Positions 33,528 through 44,422 of a stretch of 64,000 nucleotides of DNA are shown in pieces; position 1 is the first letter of the stretch; each line of letters opens with the position of its first letter. Source of the stretch: Ligula intestinalis (lineage: Eukaryota; Platyhelminthes; Cestoda; Diphyllobothriidea; Diphyllobothriidae); NCBI GenBank assembly GCA_036362985.1, contig JAYGXS010000010.1, forward strand, positions 491,267 through 555,266. Reading direction: 5' to 3'. The translations under genes and the position numbers were made by a program. The notes beneath the pieces are model-generated. The model did no database searches and was not told where the DNA came from. It worked only from the letters and a program-made list of their open reading frames with translations.

Positions 33528-34385
33528 AAAGGGATTTTCTGTGCGGTCCGCTTTGTACTTCCTTGCAGGTCGCCATAGTGCTACCATGGTGGAACGAGGA
33601 ATACAAGTTTGCTGGTAATCAAAGTGCAGTTGCCCGTGGCAACCCAATATACTTAAAGTTTTCCCGAATATATACAGCTGCCAGTCTCTTCAAGCTTCAA
33701 GCCATAAGTAACTGGCTTAAAAGCATAGAATAAAAGGAAGGAACTAGCCTCTGCCAAGAGATGTGGGTTTATTGATGACTGAGGATTAGATCACAATTCT
33801 AATGCAATTGGCTTGGGTGCCCAGAAGCTACAGATGCAGAAGTGTCCTATTTTAGGACTTACTTTTGACAAAACGGCATTCAAAGACAGTGTTTGAAAAG
33901 ACGAGAGTTGACTTTTGTTTCGTTGCATTAAATTTCCCAAGAAATCTCTGATGCAACTTCTTAAACTCTAAAAGAACATCCTAAGGTGACTAACTAACAC
34001 ACAAATGCAAATTATTTAGACTTCTCTAACGAGCATCCGTTGCTGGGGAGGAGTTGCTCTTAACTGTAATTTACCTACCAGAATGGTTGCACGAATAACT
34101 AAAGTCCATCCAAAAGCCAGACCGCAGTGAACTCAGCTCAGGTAAAAAATCTATCAAGGAAAAGCCCAGTGGGTCTTTGCATGCAGGAATTAGACGTTAG
34201 GCGTTAGGCTTTCGGAATATATTTGGGGATTTCACTGTAGGTTTGTTTCTTTAGGGGGAAAAAGTTCCAAGCCATAAAGAAGAACCTCGAATGTTGGGAC
34301 TATTTAATTTCTGCAACTATTTCCGTGTTAATCCCAACAGAGCATGGATGACTGCATGGTGTTAAGTGACTGTGGGCCAAGCCAA
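33528..34385. other. intron, nothing recognised
   Basis: No gene or repeat recognised. Intronic in the lectin gene model. Confidence 0.35.
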
Positions 34386-34748
34386 CTATGGAGCTTGTAG
34401 AAAGCTCTTTTGTGCACACAACGTGGGCTTCATCAGCCTGATAGCGGTCGCTTCTGCTGTTGCTAGCAGGCGCTGACCCAGGGACTTCGGATAATTTGGT
34501 GGGACCCAGTAGATCACTCGGAAAGCTTCGTTGAGGTCCACCCGATGTCCGGAATCGACCAGGTGCGCCAGAATAAAGCTGTTTATGCTCCTGGTTTCAC
34601 CGTTTCTCAGCCATGCCAGGATGTGTTCCTTTATTCTTTTGGATAGGTGCCGGCCAATACAACCTGCTCCACAGGAGCAAGTAAACTGTCCAAATCTAAT
34701 ATTTCGATTATTTCTATGAGTATATAGGGCCGATTGATTCTTTTTCAA
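34386..34748 (-). pseudogene. GIY-YIG tail of a second PLE family
   Basis: The minus strand reads FGQFTCSCGAGCIGRHLSKR then IKEH, the first half of a GIY-YIG nuclease. It is followed by SFILAHLVDSGHRVDLNEAF, RVIYWVPPNYPKSLGQRLLA and TAEATAIRLMKPTLCAQKS. The C-S-C-G...IGR...RIKEH pattern and the LATAEA.AIR...LCAQ ending are typical of flatworm PLE tails of a type distinct from the 3.2 kb copy, which ends SINKCNDLP. It is open to its stop but lacks any RT upstream. It is thus a 5'-truncated insertion within the lectin intron. Confidence 0.8.
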
Positions 34749-34924
34749 ATTTCAGATACCTCTACATACGTTTCTGCCTCATTAATCTCCTCATTTTCGT
34801 GGGAAAAATTACCAAATTAGCAAGCTATATGAATGAATGCGTGCACTTTGGTAGGAACGTGGCACGTATAGGGCTGTTCATAATCCTACCATCAGCCGGC
34901 TGCCAGGTTTGGAACACTGGAGAA

Positions 34925-35375
34925 CCTATCGCGTAGTGTTAAGGCTAATCAGGTTAATTCTAACGGTTGCCATCTTCTAAGTCCGGTTCCTTAGAAGAAG
35001 AGAGAAGTTATGGGACAGCTAGGTAAGGAAGAGTTTATTCTGCAGGTAGATTAAAGAACAGGTTCTAGGAGATTTGAATGTCAGAGCACACGTCCTTCCG
35101 CTAGAGCGGCGTGATCCGAAGTGATGCCTGGGGGCAGACACTGCATTATCGTCGGTGTCCACAGGCATTGAGGTCAACTTACTAAATGAGGCCAGTCTAC
35201 TAAAGCGAGAATCTCATTGGCCGGATTGAGGTCAAGCCATGGTGCGTTGAGGCAAGAACGGGGGAGACACGGTGCGTGCGTTCGGTGCGCGTCAGTGGGC
35301 GTCTGGCCCGACGCACGCGTTTGTGCGAGATTCAATGCGCTGAGTGACCTCGTCTGTGGTGCCAAGTGTTAGGAG
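34925..35375 (+). repeat. interspersed repeat family A, near-complete copy
   Basis: From AAGGCTAATCAGGTTAATTC through ATCTTCTAAGTCCGGTTCCT, GTGATCCGAAGTGATGCCTG, GGGGGCAGACACTGCATT, AGCGAGAATCTCATTGG, GGATTGAGG, GTGCGTGCGTTCGGTGCGCG and GACCTCGTCTGTGGTGCCAA. Same order as 14190-14690. Confidence 0.65.
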
Positions 35376-36105
35376 AGACCAATACCGAGGAACCCATCCA
35401 CATAAAAACTCAGTGCATTCCTTCCTAATCCTAAATCGGAAACGCTCGAGACGTGCTAAGAGTCGCAGCTTGAATGGTTGCCAACTAACGCGACTAAAAG
35501 TCATACTGCGTTGCATTAATTACGCTCCTTCCAGTATCCTGGTGATATTTCTACCGTCGATTCCAACGAGGTGCACCATGTTAACTACACAATAGTGGGC
35601 GAAGGAGTGGTGAATTGCTAATAGACTTGATCTGCATCTAATGCACTCTCTCCTCCCCCATTTGGACTCGGGGGCATGAACAAGTTGAAAAACTGGAGGC
35701 ATGCGACGGTGCAGGTGACTGGCACGGCCGTGGCTGCCCCTATGCTCGTCGACTTACCTGTCCCAGACACGAGGTTGCCTTAGAGCAAGTCTACTGCCAT
35801 GATAATTCCAGTCCGCCAGTCTGCGTAAAAAGACAAGTAGGCTGACTGCAAGTTTCGAGTTATTTCGCAGCTGGCAAACTTCCAAGTCACGGCTTTTAGC
35901 GCGCAGTGATAGCTTCAAACGCGTGAGATTGTTTACGCTGAGGAAAATGCGCTGAGAAATGGCCGATCATTGGGCTCATATCTCACATATGTGACAGAAC
36001 CAGCGCAGCCTGACTCTCGATCCGCCAGTTGGTCATTCCGCATAAACATACACTGATTGCTAGGTCCGATTTCAATTGTCAGCTGGCAACCCTCCAAGCT
36101 TAACG
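35376..36105. repeat. repeat family D pieces
   Basis: 35850-35945 (GCTGGCAAACTTCCAAGTCA, CGGCTTTTAGCGCGCAGTGA, TAGCTTCAAACGCGTGAGAT) and 36008-36105 (GCCTGACTCTCGATCCGCC, GCTGGCAACCCTCCAAGC) match 21600-21770. They are probably 3' parts of the PLE tail unit found at 19.4-21.6 kb. Confidence 0.45.
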
Positions 36106-36421
36106 TCTTAGATAATCGGGATCCAGTCTTATCAGAGGTGCTACGTCGAGAAGTAGCCTGGTACTGCCTGCTTTGAGAACCAGCCCATATGTGGTCCGCG
36201 TAGACGGACAGTTTAAATAATCCGCTTCTGTCCTTGGGAAGGGAAGGAGAGAGTATATACCGTGCATCCGTTCCGTCTGTCTTACTCTACGACTGAGTAT
36301 TGAACAATGCACATGGAAGATGACAGGAAACTGGAAGTATTTGATGGCTACTGCTCGAGAGCCATCCGTCGAGTGAAGTATACGTCGTCTCAAATGACGC
36401 GCAGTCCGCCATCTCTGTCAA
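36106..36421 (+). pseudogene. LINE 3' fragment with fused leader, copy 1
   Basis: A 150-bp leader (CGTCTTAGATAATCGGGATC, CCAGCCCATATGTGGTCCGC, GTAGACGGAC) is joined near 36257 to a LINE coding fragment that starts at ACCGTGCATCC. The fragment includes MHMEDDRKLEVFDGYC, matching the C-terminal part of the LINE downstream (VEDGRKLEVFDRHC). It has an early stop. The same leader joined at the same base of the LINE is found at 37296-37511, so this is a chimeric unit copied as a whole. Confidence 0.65.
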
Positions 36422-36997
36422 AGTGAATGCATATCCCGAAATTGGCGGCTGTCAAGTTGAGGAAGTAAACAGTCTCAAATACCTCAGGGTGAGGTTGCTG
36501 CCGAATAGACAGAGTAAGGATGACATTTTCTCTCGGATCGATACAGCTCGTCGAGTTTTCTCAGGTCACACAAGATACTTATGGACCCGACTCGATATCT
36601 CCATTGCCACGAGGATTCGTGTGTATCTGTTTGGTCTGTCCTTTTCTACGGCTATGCATTTTACGGCCATGCGCGATGAAGATGAATGGAAACTGGAAGT
36701 CATTGACCACCGCTGTCTGAGGACAATCCTTTAATTGAAGTACGTTGACTTCGTCTCAAATGAGACAGTCTGCACTCGCTGTGAGAACATCGCAAGTATA
36801 TCCCAGGCAATCTGAGAAAGACAACTGAGGTAGTTTGGACACGTTCTTCGTCGTAAACCTCAGGAGCTTAGTGTTACTGCCCTCGATCCGACCATGGTAC
36901 CCAATTGGAGAGGTCAAAGAGGCGATCATCTCAAAACCTGGCACGACTCAGTCTGTCAGGACACGGAAGTGAGTCTTGGTATTCGGTCATTGGTGTT

Positions 36998-37135
36998 GGT
37001 GAGTGTGTCTCCGACGATGAATCCGCGACGGATTCCAAAACGTCATGCGAATAAACATATTGTCCCAGCGATCGTGTCGCCTCCTGTTTTTCAATTACTT
37101 CCTGGGACTCGCATGCTCGCTTGTATAAGCAATTT
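36998..37135 (+). mobile_element. PLE hammerhead plus tail nested in LINE
   Basis: Begins GAGTGTGTCTCCGACGATG, continues AATCCGCGACGGATTCC, AAAACGTCATGCGAATAAAC, and then the PLE tail to GCTCGCTTGTATAAGC. It splits the LINE between GIRSLVL and EWIQLSRS. The stem II (GAATCC/GGATTC) is perfect, but CTGATGA has become CCGACGA and GAAA has become AAAA. Confidence 0.75.
37011..37044 (+). ncRNA. degenerate hammerhead core, PLE type (H1)
   Basis: CCGACGA, a 6-bp stem II GAATCC-GCGAC-GGATTC, then CAAAACGTC. Helix I UGUCU can pair with AUGCG only weakly; in the family consensus AGGCG it pairs with two wobbles. Core substitutions make cleavage unlikely. Confidence 0.6.
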
Positions 37136-37295
37136 ATTTTGGCGAGAATGGATTCAATTATCCAGGTCTGCTGCCACCTATCGTCACGCGTGGAGAAGTA
37201 CCGTCCGTGACATGATCGCCAGTGTGAAAAGTACAAAGAAGGTAGAACAGAGAGTGTTGTAAACGTGACTCAAAGTCGCTTCACTACAAACACCG

Positions 37296-38012
37296 AATAC
37301 CGTCTTAGATAATCAGGATCCAGTCTTAGACCTGGATTCACACATGTAGCAGAGGAAGCACATGGAAAAGAAGCCGCGAGTACCCTGTTACTGCCTGGTA
37401 CGGGAACCAGCCCATGTATAGTCCGCGTAGACGGACCGTTTAAATACTCCACATCTGTCCTTGACTCTGTCTGACCGTTAGAACAGGGTGGATGGAAAAG
37501 GAAAGAGCGCGTACCGTGCATCCATTTGGTCTGTCCTTCTTTACGGCTGTGAGTATTGGACTATGCGCGTGGAAGATGGAAGAAAATTGGAGGTATTTGA
37601 CCGCCACTGCTTAAAGACCATCCTCCGAGTGAATTACACCGAACTCGTCTCAAATGACGCACAGTCCGCACTCGGTATGACAACATCGAAAAAAATCCCA
37701 GACCCTCCAAGAAAGACAGCCGAGGTGGTTGGGGCACGTTCTTCTTCGTCAACCACGTGGACTCACTGTTACTGTCCCCTCGATCCGACACCGTTACCCA
37801 ATCAGAGACGTCAAACGGGGGGCAACTCAAAACCCCGCTCGACTCAGTCTGTCAGGACAAGAAAGTGGTTCTTGGACCTTCGGTACTCGGTCTCCGGCGC
37901 TGGTGAATAGAGTGGATTGAACTTTCTAGGTCTGCGGTCACGGATCGTCACTTGAGAAAAAGTGCCGTCTGAGACATCATCGAGGCTGGCTAGATCAGTC
38001 CGGATCGCAGGT
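37296..38012 (+). pseudogene. LINE 3' fragment with fused leader, copy 2
   Basis: A leader of about 215 bp (CGTCTTAGATAATCAGGATC, CCAGCCCATGTATAGTCCGC, GTAGACGGACCG) joins at about 37512 to the LINE: YRASIWSVLLYGCEYWTMRV, EDGRKLEVFDRHCLKTILRV, NYTELVSNDAQS. After frame changes it continues with W.GHVLLRQPRGLT-like and LDPTPLPNQRRQTG-like segments, then WIELSRSAVTDRH and DIIEAG ending near 38012. This is the natural C-terminus of the LINE protein. It is dead because of frameshifts and stops. Confidence 0.75.
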
Positions 38013-39126
38013 GTGACAAGTACAGGTACAAGGGAGGAGGGGAAGTGATCTGAACGTTGCTTCACTAAAAACTAAGTCACATGCAAATTACCGACGCTGC
38101 GCTCACCGCGTTGGTCATGTGTTCGGCGTCGTTGTTTGTGCGATCAAACTGTCATGCACTCCAGTGTTTTTCACTTCATGCACTAAGCGGTAATATTCAA
38201 TCCCTGTACCTTGTTGTAACGGTAGCCAAGGCCGAGATGTCACGGCTTCTAAGGAGATGTCACCGCCTATGTACGTCTCGTGTGAGCCCCCAAGGCGGAA
38301 CAGGACAAGAACAGGGCGAAAGCAAGAGTCTTTGAGTGTAATAGGTACAACGTATTTAGGACAATAAACGCGTGTAACACGATGTCAATCGAGCCAATCA
38401 GCTTCTCTCTTGGCCTAGGCGCCGGCAAGATGGGCTGGCGACTCGATCGCTGACTATAGCTTAAATTTTAAATTATTGATTGATTGTCTGGCACTATGCG
38501 TTCGCTCGCGTGTAGGCCGATCGATAGCCTACTGTGAGCGCGGCTGCTGCTTGTATGCTAGCTGTTTGGTCCCTCCTAAAAAACTTGACCCATGAACACT
38601 GCTCCCTTACCTCCTTCCTCAATGCCAACAACCACAGCATGCTGACTTCGCCATGCGGGCGGCGTGAGAACGAAATTTGCACACCCTGTCCAATCCTCGT
38701 CTTTTTCACTATCTATGTAATTTTAAGTTTGCAAAAATCCTCATTGAAAATGTCCGAAGATAAAGTTGCGTTAAATTCTCGTCAAGGGGACGGATCAAGC
38801 AAACTTCTGTGGAGGTGCCCGAGCCAAGCTGTGCAAGAACATCCATGGTACGCAGAGGGAACCCAGACTACGTTTCCCAAAGTCTTAAAGCAGGAAATTG
38901 ACCATCAATCTTAAGAAGAAGACATGTTTTAAGTTTACGAAAATTCCCATTGAAAAGTTCAGAAGATAAATTGGTGAAAATACGTTTATTTTCGATAAAT
39001 TGCCATCAGGCCTTCACATTTCTATGGTAATCAAGTAAATAAAATATGCGGATCGGTAGATACAATAGTGCGGTTGTCAGGCAAGGTGGGGGGGGGGTTA
39101 AATCGGGGTCAAAAATCTGATCAGCG
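38013..39126. other. no gene; weak PLE scrap
   Basis: Mostly unrecognised. At about 38785-38850 the plus strand reads RQGDGSSKLLWRCPSQAV, which resembles the QGDGISELLKRPLSQAV segment (another frame of 39455-39530) before the GIY-YIG tail of the second PLE family. A G-run lies near 39087. Confidence 0.4.
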
Positions 39127-39400
39127 TTAGGGGTGACTGTTAGTCGAGTTAGGTGATAAGCTGTTGGCTGTTGGATTAGTGGCTTTTGGCCATAGTAACT
39201 GGGCGCACAGGACCGGTCGGCGTAGCCTGATGGCGGCCGCTTCTGCCGTAGCCAACAGCTGCTGCTGGAGAAATTTTGAATAGCTTGAAGGTACCTTGTA
39301 GGTCACTCGGAAGGCCTCTTTGGCATCCACGCGATGGTCTGAGCCTACTAGGTGTGCTATAATGGAACTGTTTATACCTTTTAGTTCGCGTGTTTCGACA
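39127..39400 (-). pseudogene. GIY-YIG tail of second PLE family, minus copy
   Basis: Minus strand: RELKGINSSIIAHLVGSDHR, VDAKEAFRVTYKVPSSYSKF, LQQQLLATAEAAAIRLRRPV, LCAQ. It aligns with 34386-34748 from the AHLV...HRVD block to the LCAQ end. The N-terminal half of the nuclease is missing. It ends abruptly near 39400, where a plus-strand copy of the same family begins. Confidence 0.75.
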
Positions 39401-40083
39401 AACTGGTTATCCCAGTCGATTTGTCGCTAAGAACATGGCTGAAGAAGCGAATATTCATCAGAGTCCCACTTCAAGGGGACGGAATAAGCGAACTTCTAAA
39501 GAGGCCCCTGAGTCAAGCTGTAGCAACCACCTTTCCAGCAGCCAACGCCCATGTACTGTTCTGAACTACTTACAGTCTATATGGAGATATCAAGGACAAA
39601 CTGCCAGCCCAGATCACCTCTACGTGCATCTATTTATTTACCTGCTCCTGTTGGGCGGAACATATTGGTCACGCGAACCGGCGTTTGTCCAAAAAAGTAC
39701 GAGAAGACATTCCAGAATGGTTAGGGAAGGGCGAAATAAACGGTATAAACACTTCCGGTCTAGTGCACCTGGTAGACTCAGACAATCGCGTAGACGCCTT
39801 CCGAGTGATCTACAAGGTGCCCTCAAGCTTTTAAAAATTCGTTGGACAGCGTCTGTTGGCTACGGCAGCAGCGGTCGTCATCAGGCTCCACCAACCGGTC
39901 CTGTGCGACCAAAAGAAATTCATAACGCTGTCGCAGTTACCAGGGTCGAAAGTCGCTAATCGAACAACCAGCAGCTTATCAGCTGTCTCGGTAAGCAGTT
40001 CCCTTAACGCTGATCAGATTTTTGATCACAATTATCCCCCTCCTCTCCTGACAACCCCACTTATTTTTCCACCAATCCAATAA
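39401..40083 (+). pseudogene. GIY-YIG tail of second PLE family, plus copy
   Basis: Plus strand with several frame changes. It has QGDGISELLKRPLSQAVATT, FPAANAHVLF, then FTCSCWAEHIGHANRRLSKK, VREDIPEWLGKGEINGINT, LVHLVDSDNRVDAFRVIYKV and LLATAAAVVIRLHQPVLCDQ. Cys-x-Cys, the IGH in place of IGR, and the ending match the two minus-strand copies. The last 76 codons (39856-40083) form one intact frame. Longer N-terminally than the others, it reaches into the linker after the RT. It stands head to head with 39127-39400. Confidence 0.75.
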
Positions 40084-41338
40084 TTTACTTAGTTATTTAT
40101 GATATAAATATACAGGCCTGGCGAGAATTTATCGATAACAAGCCTAATTTTCTATGCAATTATAGAGGCCCGAGGCATAATTGCTGCTCGCCGAATTAAC
40201 TTTTCAATTTTGACGCGAAAATATTCGCAGAACTCACGCCGAATTGTTGAACAGATGATAAATAACGACCGTAGAAGGGGGCCATGTGCTTCACAATAGC
40301 CCCTGATCTTGGGGTGAAATTGCCAAGAGAATTTATGCAATTTATGATTTCAGTCATCAGTGGAAGAGGATGTGAGCAATCTTGGGAGACGGTACTGGTC
40401 ACGTTCTGCCTGATTTCTGTCCAAACATTGGGTTCCGCCTTCGTTCATGTGGTAGGGAATAGTGCAGATAAACATGGCCTTACAACACTCTAGCAGAAGT
40501 AATACCTGGAAATCTCCTCCGACAAGTGTTCGCCGTTTTTTCTCTTGTGAGTAAATGTTACAATTCCGGCAAATAAAAGGTCTACTGGAAGTTTGGGCAT
40601 TTTACCCGAAAAGACCCCTAGAGGACAGTCCTGCTTCATTAATATTTAATGAAACTCGCAACGCCCGCTAAAACTTGTCCAAATATAGTTAACTTTCAAC
40701 AGTTTTACTTCTCCCACTTCAAAAGGCATAGGACGCAAGAGTTCAAAGCGCGTTTGGGTCTTTTGGAAAACACTGACCGGTTTTTTCGACCCGCTTTTAA
40801 AAACTGAGAGTAATTACTGCTTTTTGTAGTTTTTGTACAAAATGGTAAATGCTAGAATCTCTTTCAGAATACAGTAACTCAGATGAAACAAGAAGAAAAG
40901 GTGTTTGATTTTCTCGCCTGAGTGCTAAGTAGGTCATAGTATCTCCCAAACAGCCGCCAATATCAACACAGCATGCGGAGAAGGTTCAACAAGGGGATAA
41001 AGAGTCCGAAGGTGGTTTCAGAAATTCTGTAATGGCAATCGGAGCCTTGACGATGAAAACGATACAGGATGGTTATGCGCTCTTGGCAAGGAAGTTTTTA
41101 AAGCCACTGTTGAGGAGAACCAACTCAGAGTGTCAACAAAATGTTACTATTTCCGGAGTGTTCGACTATCTGACGCAAATAGGATAAGTGGATCTCACAT
41201 GAACTCACTAGAAATCGAAAAACTCAGCGTTTTAAAGTGGGTTTGACGCACTCTATTTTTCGCTGGAAAACTCTAGTGGCCCATTTCTTGATCGAAAAGT
41301 GACGTTTAATCAGGATGAAGCATCCAACATTTTCCGTT
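40084..41338. other. intron, nothing recognised
   Basis: No gene or named repeat. Intronic in the lectin gene model. Confidence 0.35.
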
Positions 41339-41364
41339 CATCATCATCATCATCATCCTCATCC

Positions 41365-41430
<66 letters not shown>

Positions 41431-41475
41431 ATCTTGTCGTTGTTGTTGTTTTTCTTCTTTTTCTTCTTCTATTTT
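41339..41475. repeat. ATC/CAT microsatellite with GTT and TTC tails
   Basis: About 90 bp of nearly perfect (ATC)n followed by GTTGTTGTTGTT and TTCTTCTTT blocks. Open reading through it (poly-Ser) is compositional. Confidence 0.95.
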
Positions 41476-41843
41476 AACACTTTTTAAGTAACAAAACTAT
41501 CGAGAAAAATACTGGGTCGGAAGCTGGATTCGGAGATCTCTAAACAACAAAGTTGGTGGATTTTTATCGATTAGGTATCGATGCATAGATATATAGCTGT
41601 TCAAGCACAATAACTGAATGTAGGAAGTGTTAAATATTCTAAGACCGAATGTTTGGTTTTGAATTCGACCGGCATTCTCCGAAAAACCTAATTAGAAAAT
41701 TTTTTCCTGTATTAGCGCAAAAGGGAATCTTAACGGGTACAGCATGGCCAATAATACTCGTAGGCTCATAAGAGTCGACCTCTACTGGCATCCCTGATTG
41801 TCAGGTATCCGTGAAGTTGGGCACAACTTTTCGGCTATTGTCT

Positions 41844-41877
41844 CTGATGCTAGGTCCGCGACGGATTTCGAAACGTC
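41844..41877 (+). ncRNA. hammerhead core, PLE type (H1), slightly decayed
   Basis: CTGATGC, then GGTCCGCGACGGATTTC as stem II with a GCGAC-type loop, then GAAACGTC and AGGCGAATTAAA. Only the last base of CTGATGA is changed. Helix I can pair TGTCT with AGGCG (two wobbles). No PLE coding sequence is attached, so this is a solo 3' end. Confidence 0.6.
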
Positions 41878-43184
41878 AGGCGAATTAAATTCACACTTGC
41901 TTCTTCTCACTATATTTTCTGCTCAATAATTCGGCTTGCAAGTCGAGTCTTCCAGTGTGAAATGTTTTGTTAGATCTAATCACCTTTGCCCTCGCGACAA
42001 AAATAATCTCTGTAAGCGCACTGCAGTCTGAGAAGTTGGCTTGGTTCATTAAGCTCAAAAATACTATTTGATTGCGGTCCCGATCCACTGGCCTGTGAAA
42101 TCTCGGGAAATAGGGGTTAGCTGGCACAGATTCGTGTTAGTAAAGGCAGAACACGCTTGCCCGTTTTTCGTTCAACTTCATAACTTGCAGCCGATCTCAC
42201 AGACCTCTCACGATTGGTTAGATACGATCAAGGTCTTGTGGCCCCCATTGGTTGCCCGCTGCTATGGCAAGGTGTCATCGTGGTGGTTGTATTGTTGGCT
42301 TGGCTGGAAAACCCACCGGCCTGATGACATCTCACAGTCCCTGTCGGCAATTGCTGCATATATGCGCAAAATTGCATTAAGCGACTTTAAAGGGCCGAAA
42401 ATTGAGGCATTCCAGGCTGGGTGGCCCCATGAGAACTCAGTCAATCAATTTATCGATTGGGACACCGACCTGCACAGTCATCTCCGGACTGGCATTTGAT
42501 TGGTTCCTACCCCACATGACTATTGGTTGTTTATTTTTGTCGTTATACTCCTGTCAGAATCCCAAAGTTCAAGGGGATAAAACCATAATTCCGGCGAACG
42601 ACGACCCTTATTTTCTTTACTTAAAAATGATATGAGCGAGAGAGAGAGACTGAGGGACAGATGTGCTTTATTTTGAAAATATCCTTTCAAAATATTTTGC
42701 AAAAAGTCCACCATTCTAAAAGGATAAAATTAGGCGCACAAACTCACAACACCGGGATATTGAAAATAATTCATATTCGCAAATGACTGCAATTTTCGAC
42801 GTCACGAATAAATGTCCTAGGAAAAGTCGACAAATTTAGGCCAAATTGGACTGCTTCCAAAGCAGTGCTAGCATTGTGTCCTCATGACCTCATTATTCTA
42901 CAAATAAACAAAGAGGAATAAAGATCGCCTTATAATGGGCCAAGTTGACCAACCGACGTGTATTTAAGAACATTTACCTGTGAGTAGAGGGAGGGTAAAA
43001 TGGCGGCTAAAATTGAAAAGCCCGCTGATATACTAATGACAGCTACTATTGTTACTTACGTTTGAAGTTGATGCTGCGCCTTCAAAGGGCACAATACTTA
43101 GTTTTTTCCTAAACACATAATCTGTCTCTGGGAAAACAAGTATAATTATTGAGGCTTGAAAGTGGACTTCCAGTATGCACACGG
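41878..43184. other. no gene recognised
   Basis: An open frame at 42068-42499 (143 codons, plus) has no recognisable domain or splice logic. A block at 42838-42900 weakly matches the region upstream of the 3.2-5.5 kb PLE (5508-5560). Confidence 0.35.
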
Positions 43185-43728
43185 AGGCAAAAGTAGCTTA
43201 TTTTGTCACCGAAATATACCCCTAGTCCCAGCATTTTGTCCTACGAAAACGGTGGTTATAGGATTTTGTGGGGGGGGGGGGGGGATATAGGATAGGCAAA
43301 GAAGGAAATTTTTAGAAGTTTAAAGGGAAAAAATGCAGTCGAAGTTGTTTCCCGCGGCCGCTGAGAGTAAGTTTTTCCGCGTGTAAATTTGAGGTGTGCG
43401 CAGCGCTTCACGCCTCCGGCTATACTAATCTAACTCCAGAACCGTAAGTTAGGCCTCAGGTAAGTTGAAGTAGATGACCGCCTAACCACCATTTCTATTT
43501 TTCTGGAATTTAAAGAAAACTAAAATTTGTTGAGCGGGTTTTACCGCAATACGTTGAACTATAATACAGATTAGGAAAATCTGCAGATGTAAATTAACAA
43601 CATTTCTAACTACAATAAAATTAAAATGCATATAGCAGCTATTAAAGTTTATTATACTGCGTGTTCTAATTCTCCACCCATAAAACCCTATAACCACCGT
43701 TTTCGTGGACAACATGCTGGTAGTGGGG
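43185..43728 (+). mobile_element. terminal-inverted-repeat element, copy 1 (about 540 bp)
   Basis: The left arm at 43221-43271 (TAGTCCCAGCATTTTGTCC, ACGAAAACGGTGGTTATAGG) is inverted at 43674-43726 (CCTATAACCACCGTTTTCGT, GGACAACATGCTGGTAGTGG). The interior aligns with the reverse complement of 56513-57031, including GGATAGGCAAAGAAGGAAAT, TTCCCGCGGCCGCTG and CTAACTCCAGAACCGTAAGT. It has no coding capacity. This looks like a non-autonomous DNA transposon (MITE-like), though I cannot name a superfamily. Confidence 0.65.
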
Positions 43729-44053
43729 ATTAATCAGGGGAACCACGGCTCACCCTATGTACTTCAAACGACTTTGTCATAAGGAATGTGGGAAGTAGGT
43801 TGGCACGCCAAAACAAACAGATCACCACTAATCACGCGAGAGCCATGCAGGCAGAACACTTTGGACGAGCATTTTGTTGTTGTTGTTGTAAGGAATGCTG
43901 ACTTATTCCGGTAACTTTTGATCAGGTTACCCTGGCGCCGAAATCCTCGGTGCGCCTACAGTGCCCTGGAGCGAAGCAGCCTTTGTGAATTCGTTCCAGC
44001 CCCCTGTAATTACTGACCTTAATGTCTTTTCAAATTAACTGAATCCTCTTCAG
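43729..44053. other. intron, nothing recognised
   Basis: Ends in the polypyrimidine-poor but usable acceptor GAATCCTCTTCAG of lectin exon b. Confidence 0.4.
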
Positions 44054-44162
44054 CTGTACAACGGGACACACCGAGGTTTCACATGGAGGGAAGCCCGCGA
44101 GGAGTGCAAAGGTCTCGCTGCAGGCGCCGATCTCGCTCGGATCACCAGCCAAACAAACCAAG
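44054..44162 (+). CDS. C-type lectin domain gene, exon b
   Basis: A 109-nt exon between CCTCTTCAG and G/GTAAAC. It is read LYNGTHRGFTWREAREECKG then LAAGADLARITSQTNQ, entered in phase 0 and left in phase 1. This is the first helix region of a C-type lectin fold, with the usual pattern fTW.eAr..C..l.agA.La.I.s.. and the cysteine that pairs with the last cysteine of the domain. It joins without frame change to exon a (ending TSCLL) and exon c (beginning D-YFTALMPF). NGT provides another possible N-glycosylation site. Conservation of motif and phase on both sides makes this the firmest part of the model. Confidence 0.85.
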
Positions 44163-44254
44163 GTAAACCATGTGTGAAACACGGCGCATTTCCTTTATAT
44201 ATATATATATATGAGAAGATAAGGCGATCTCGGGAACCATTGTTTTATCGTCCT

Positions 44255-44288
44255 GACGTTTCAAAAGCGTACAGGCTTCCGTCATCAG
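44255..44288 (-). ncRNA. hammerhead core, PLE type (H1)
   Basis: Minus strand CTGATGA, CGGAAGCCTGTACGCTTTT as loop-rich stem II, GAAACGTC, AGGACGATAAAAC. Helix I CCU/AGG pairs next to the core. It lies about 135 bp downstream of the stop of the PLE tail at 44423-44941. Confidence 0.6.
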
Positions 44289-44422
44289 AGGTGGTAATTG
44301 TACCGCGCCTCACAGTATTTAAAGGTGTTGGCAGTCATAGGCAATAGGGTTTAACCAATACAGATGAGGGGGGGGGGTTAGAGGGGATGTTCAATCATTG
44401 TGTCCTGTGAAGCGTAATAACC

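Larger units (their letters stand above)
36423..37262 (+). pseudogene. LINE ORF2 C-terminal region, broken copy
   Basis: C-terminal part of a LINE reverse transcriptase (endonuclease-RT type common in flatworms). The plus strand reads VEEVNSLKYLRVRLLPNRQS, KDDIFSRIDTARRVFSG, DEDEWKLEVIDHRCLRTIL. After a stop near 36733 it goes on in the same frame with VDFVSNE, then FGHVLRR, LDPTMVPNWRGQRGDHLKTW and finally EWIQLSRSAATYRHAWRSTV near 37150-37200. The match is interrupted between about 36998 and 37135 by a PLE hammerhead-plus-tail insertion, after which the LINE resumes in frame. RT catalytic residues lie upstream of what is present. Confidence 0.8.

Noticed and set aside
33047..33733. Long open frames across the N block
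   Set aside because: They are open only because 400 N are translated as unknown residues.
41299..41487. Poly-serine open frame
   Set aside because: Translation of an ATC microsatellite.
42068..42499. 143-codon open frame as a gene
   Set aside because: No recognisable domain, no matching splice logic with the lectin exons, and it lies within the intron.
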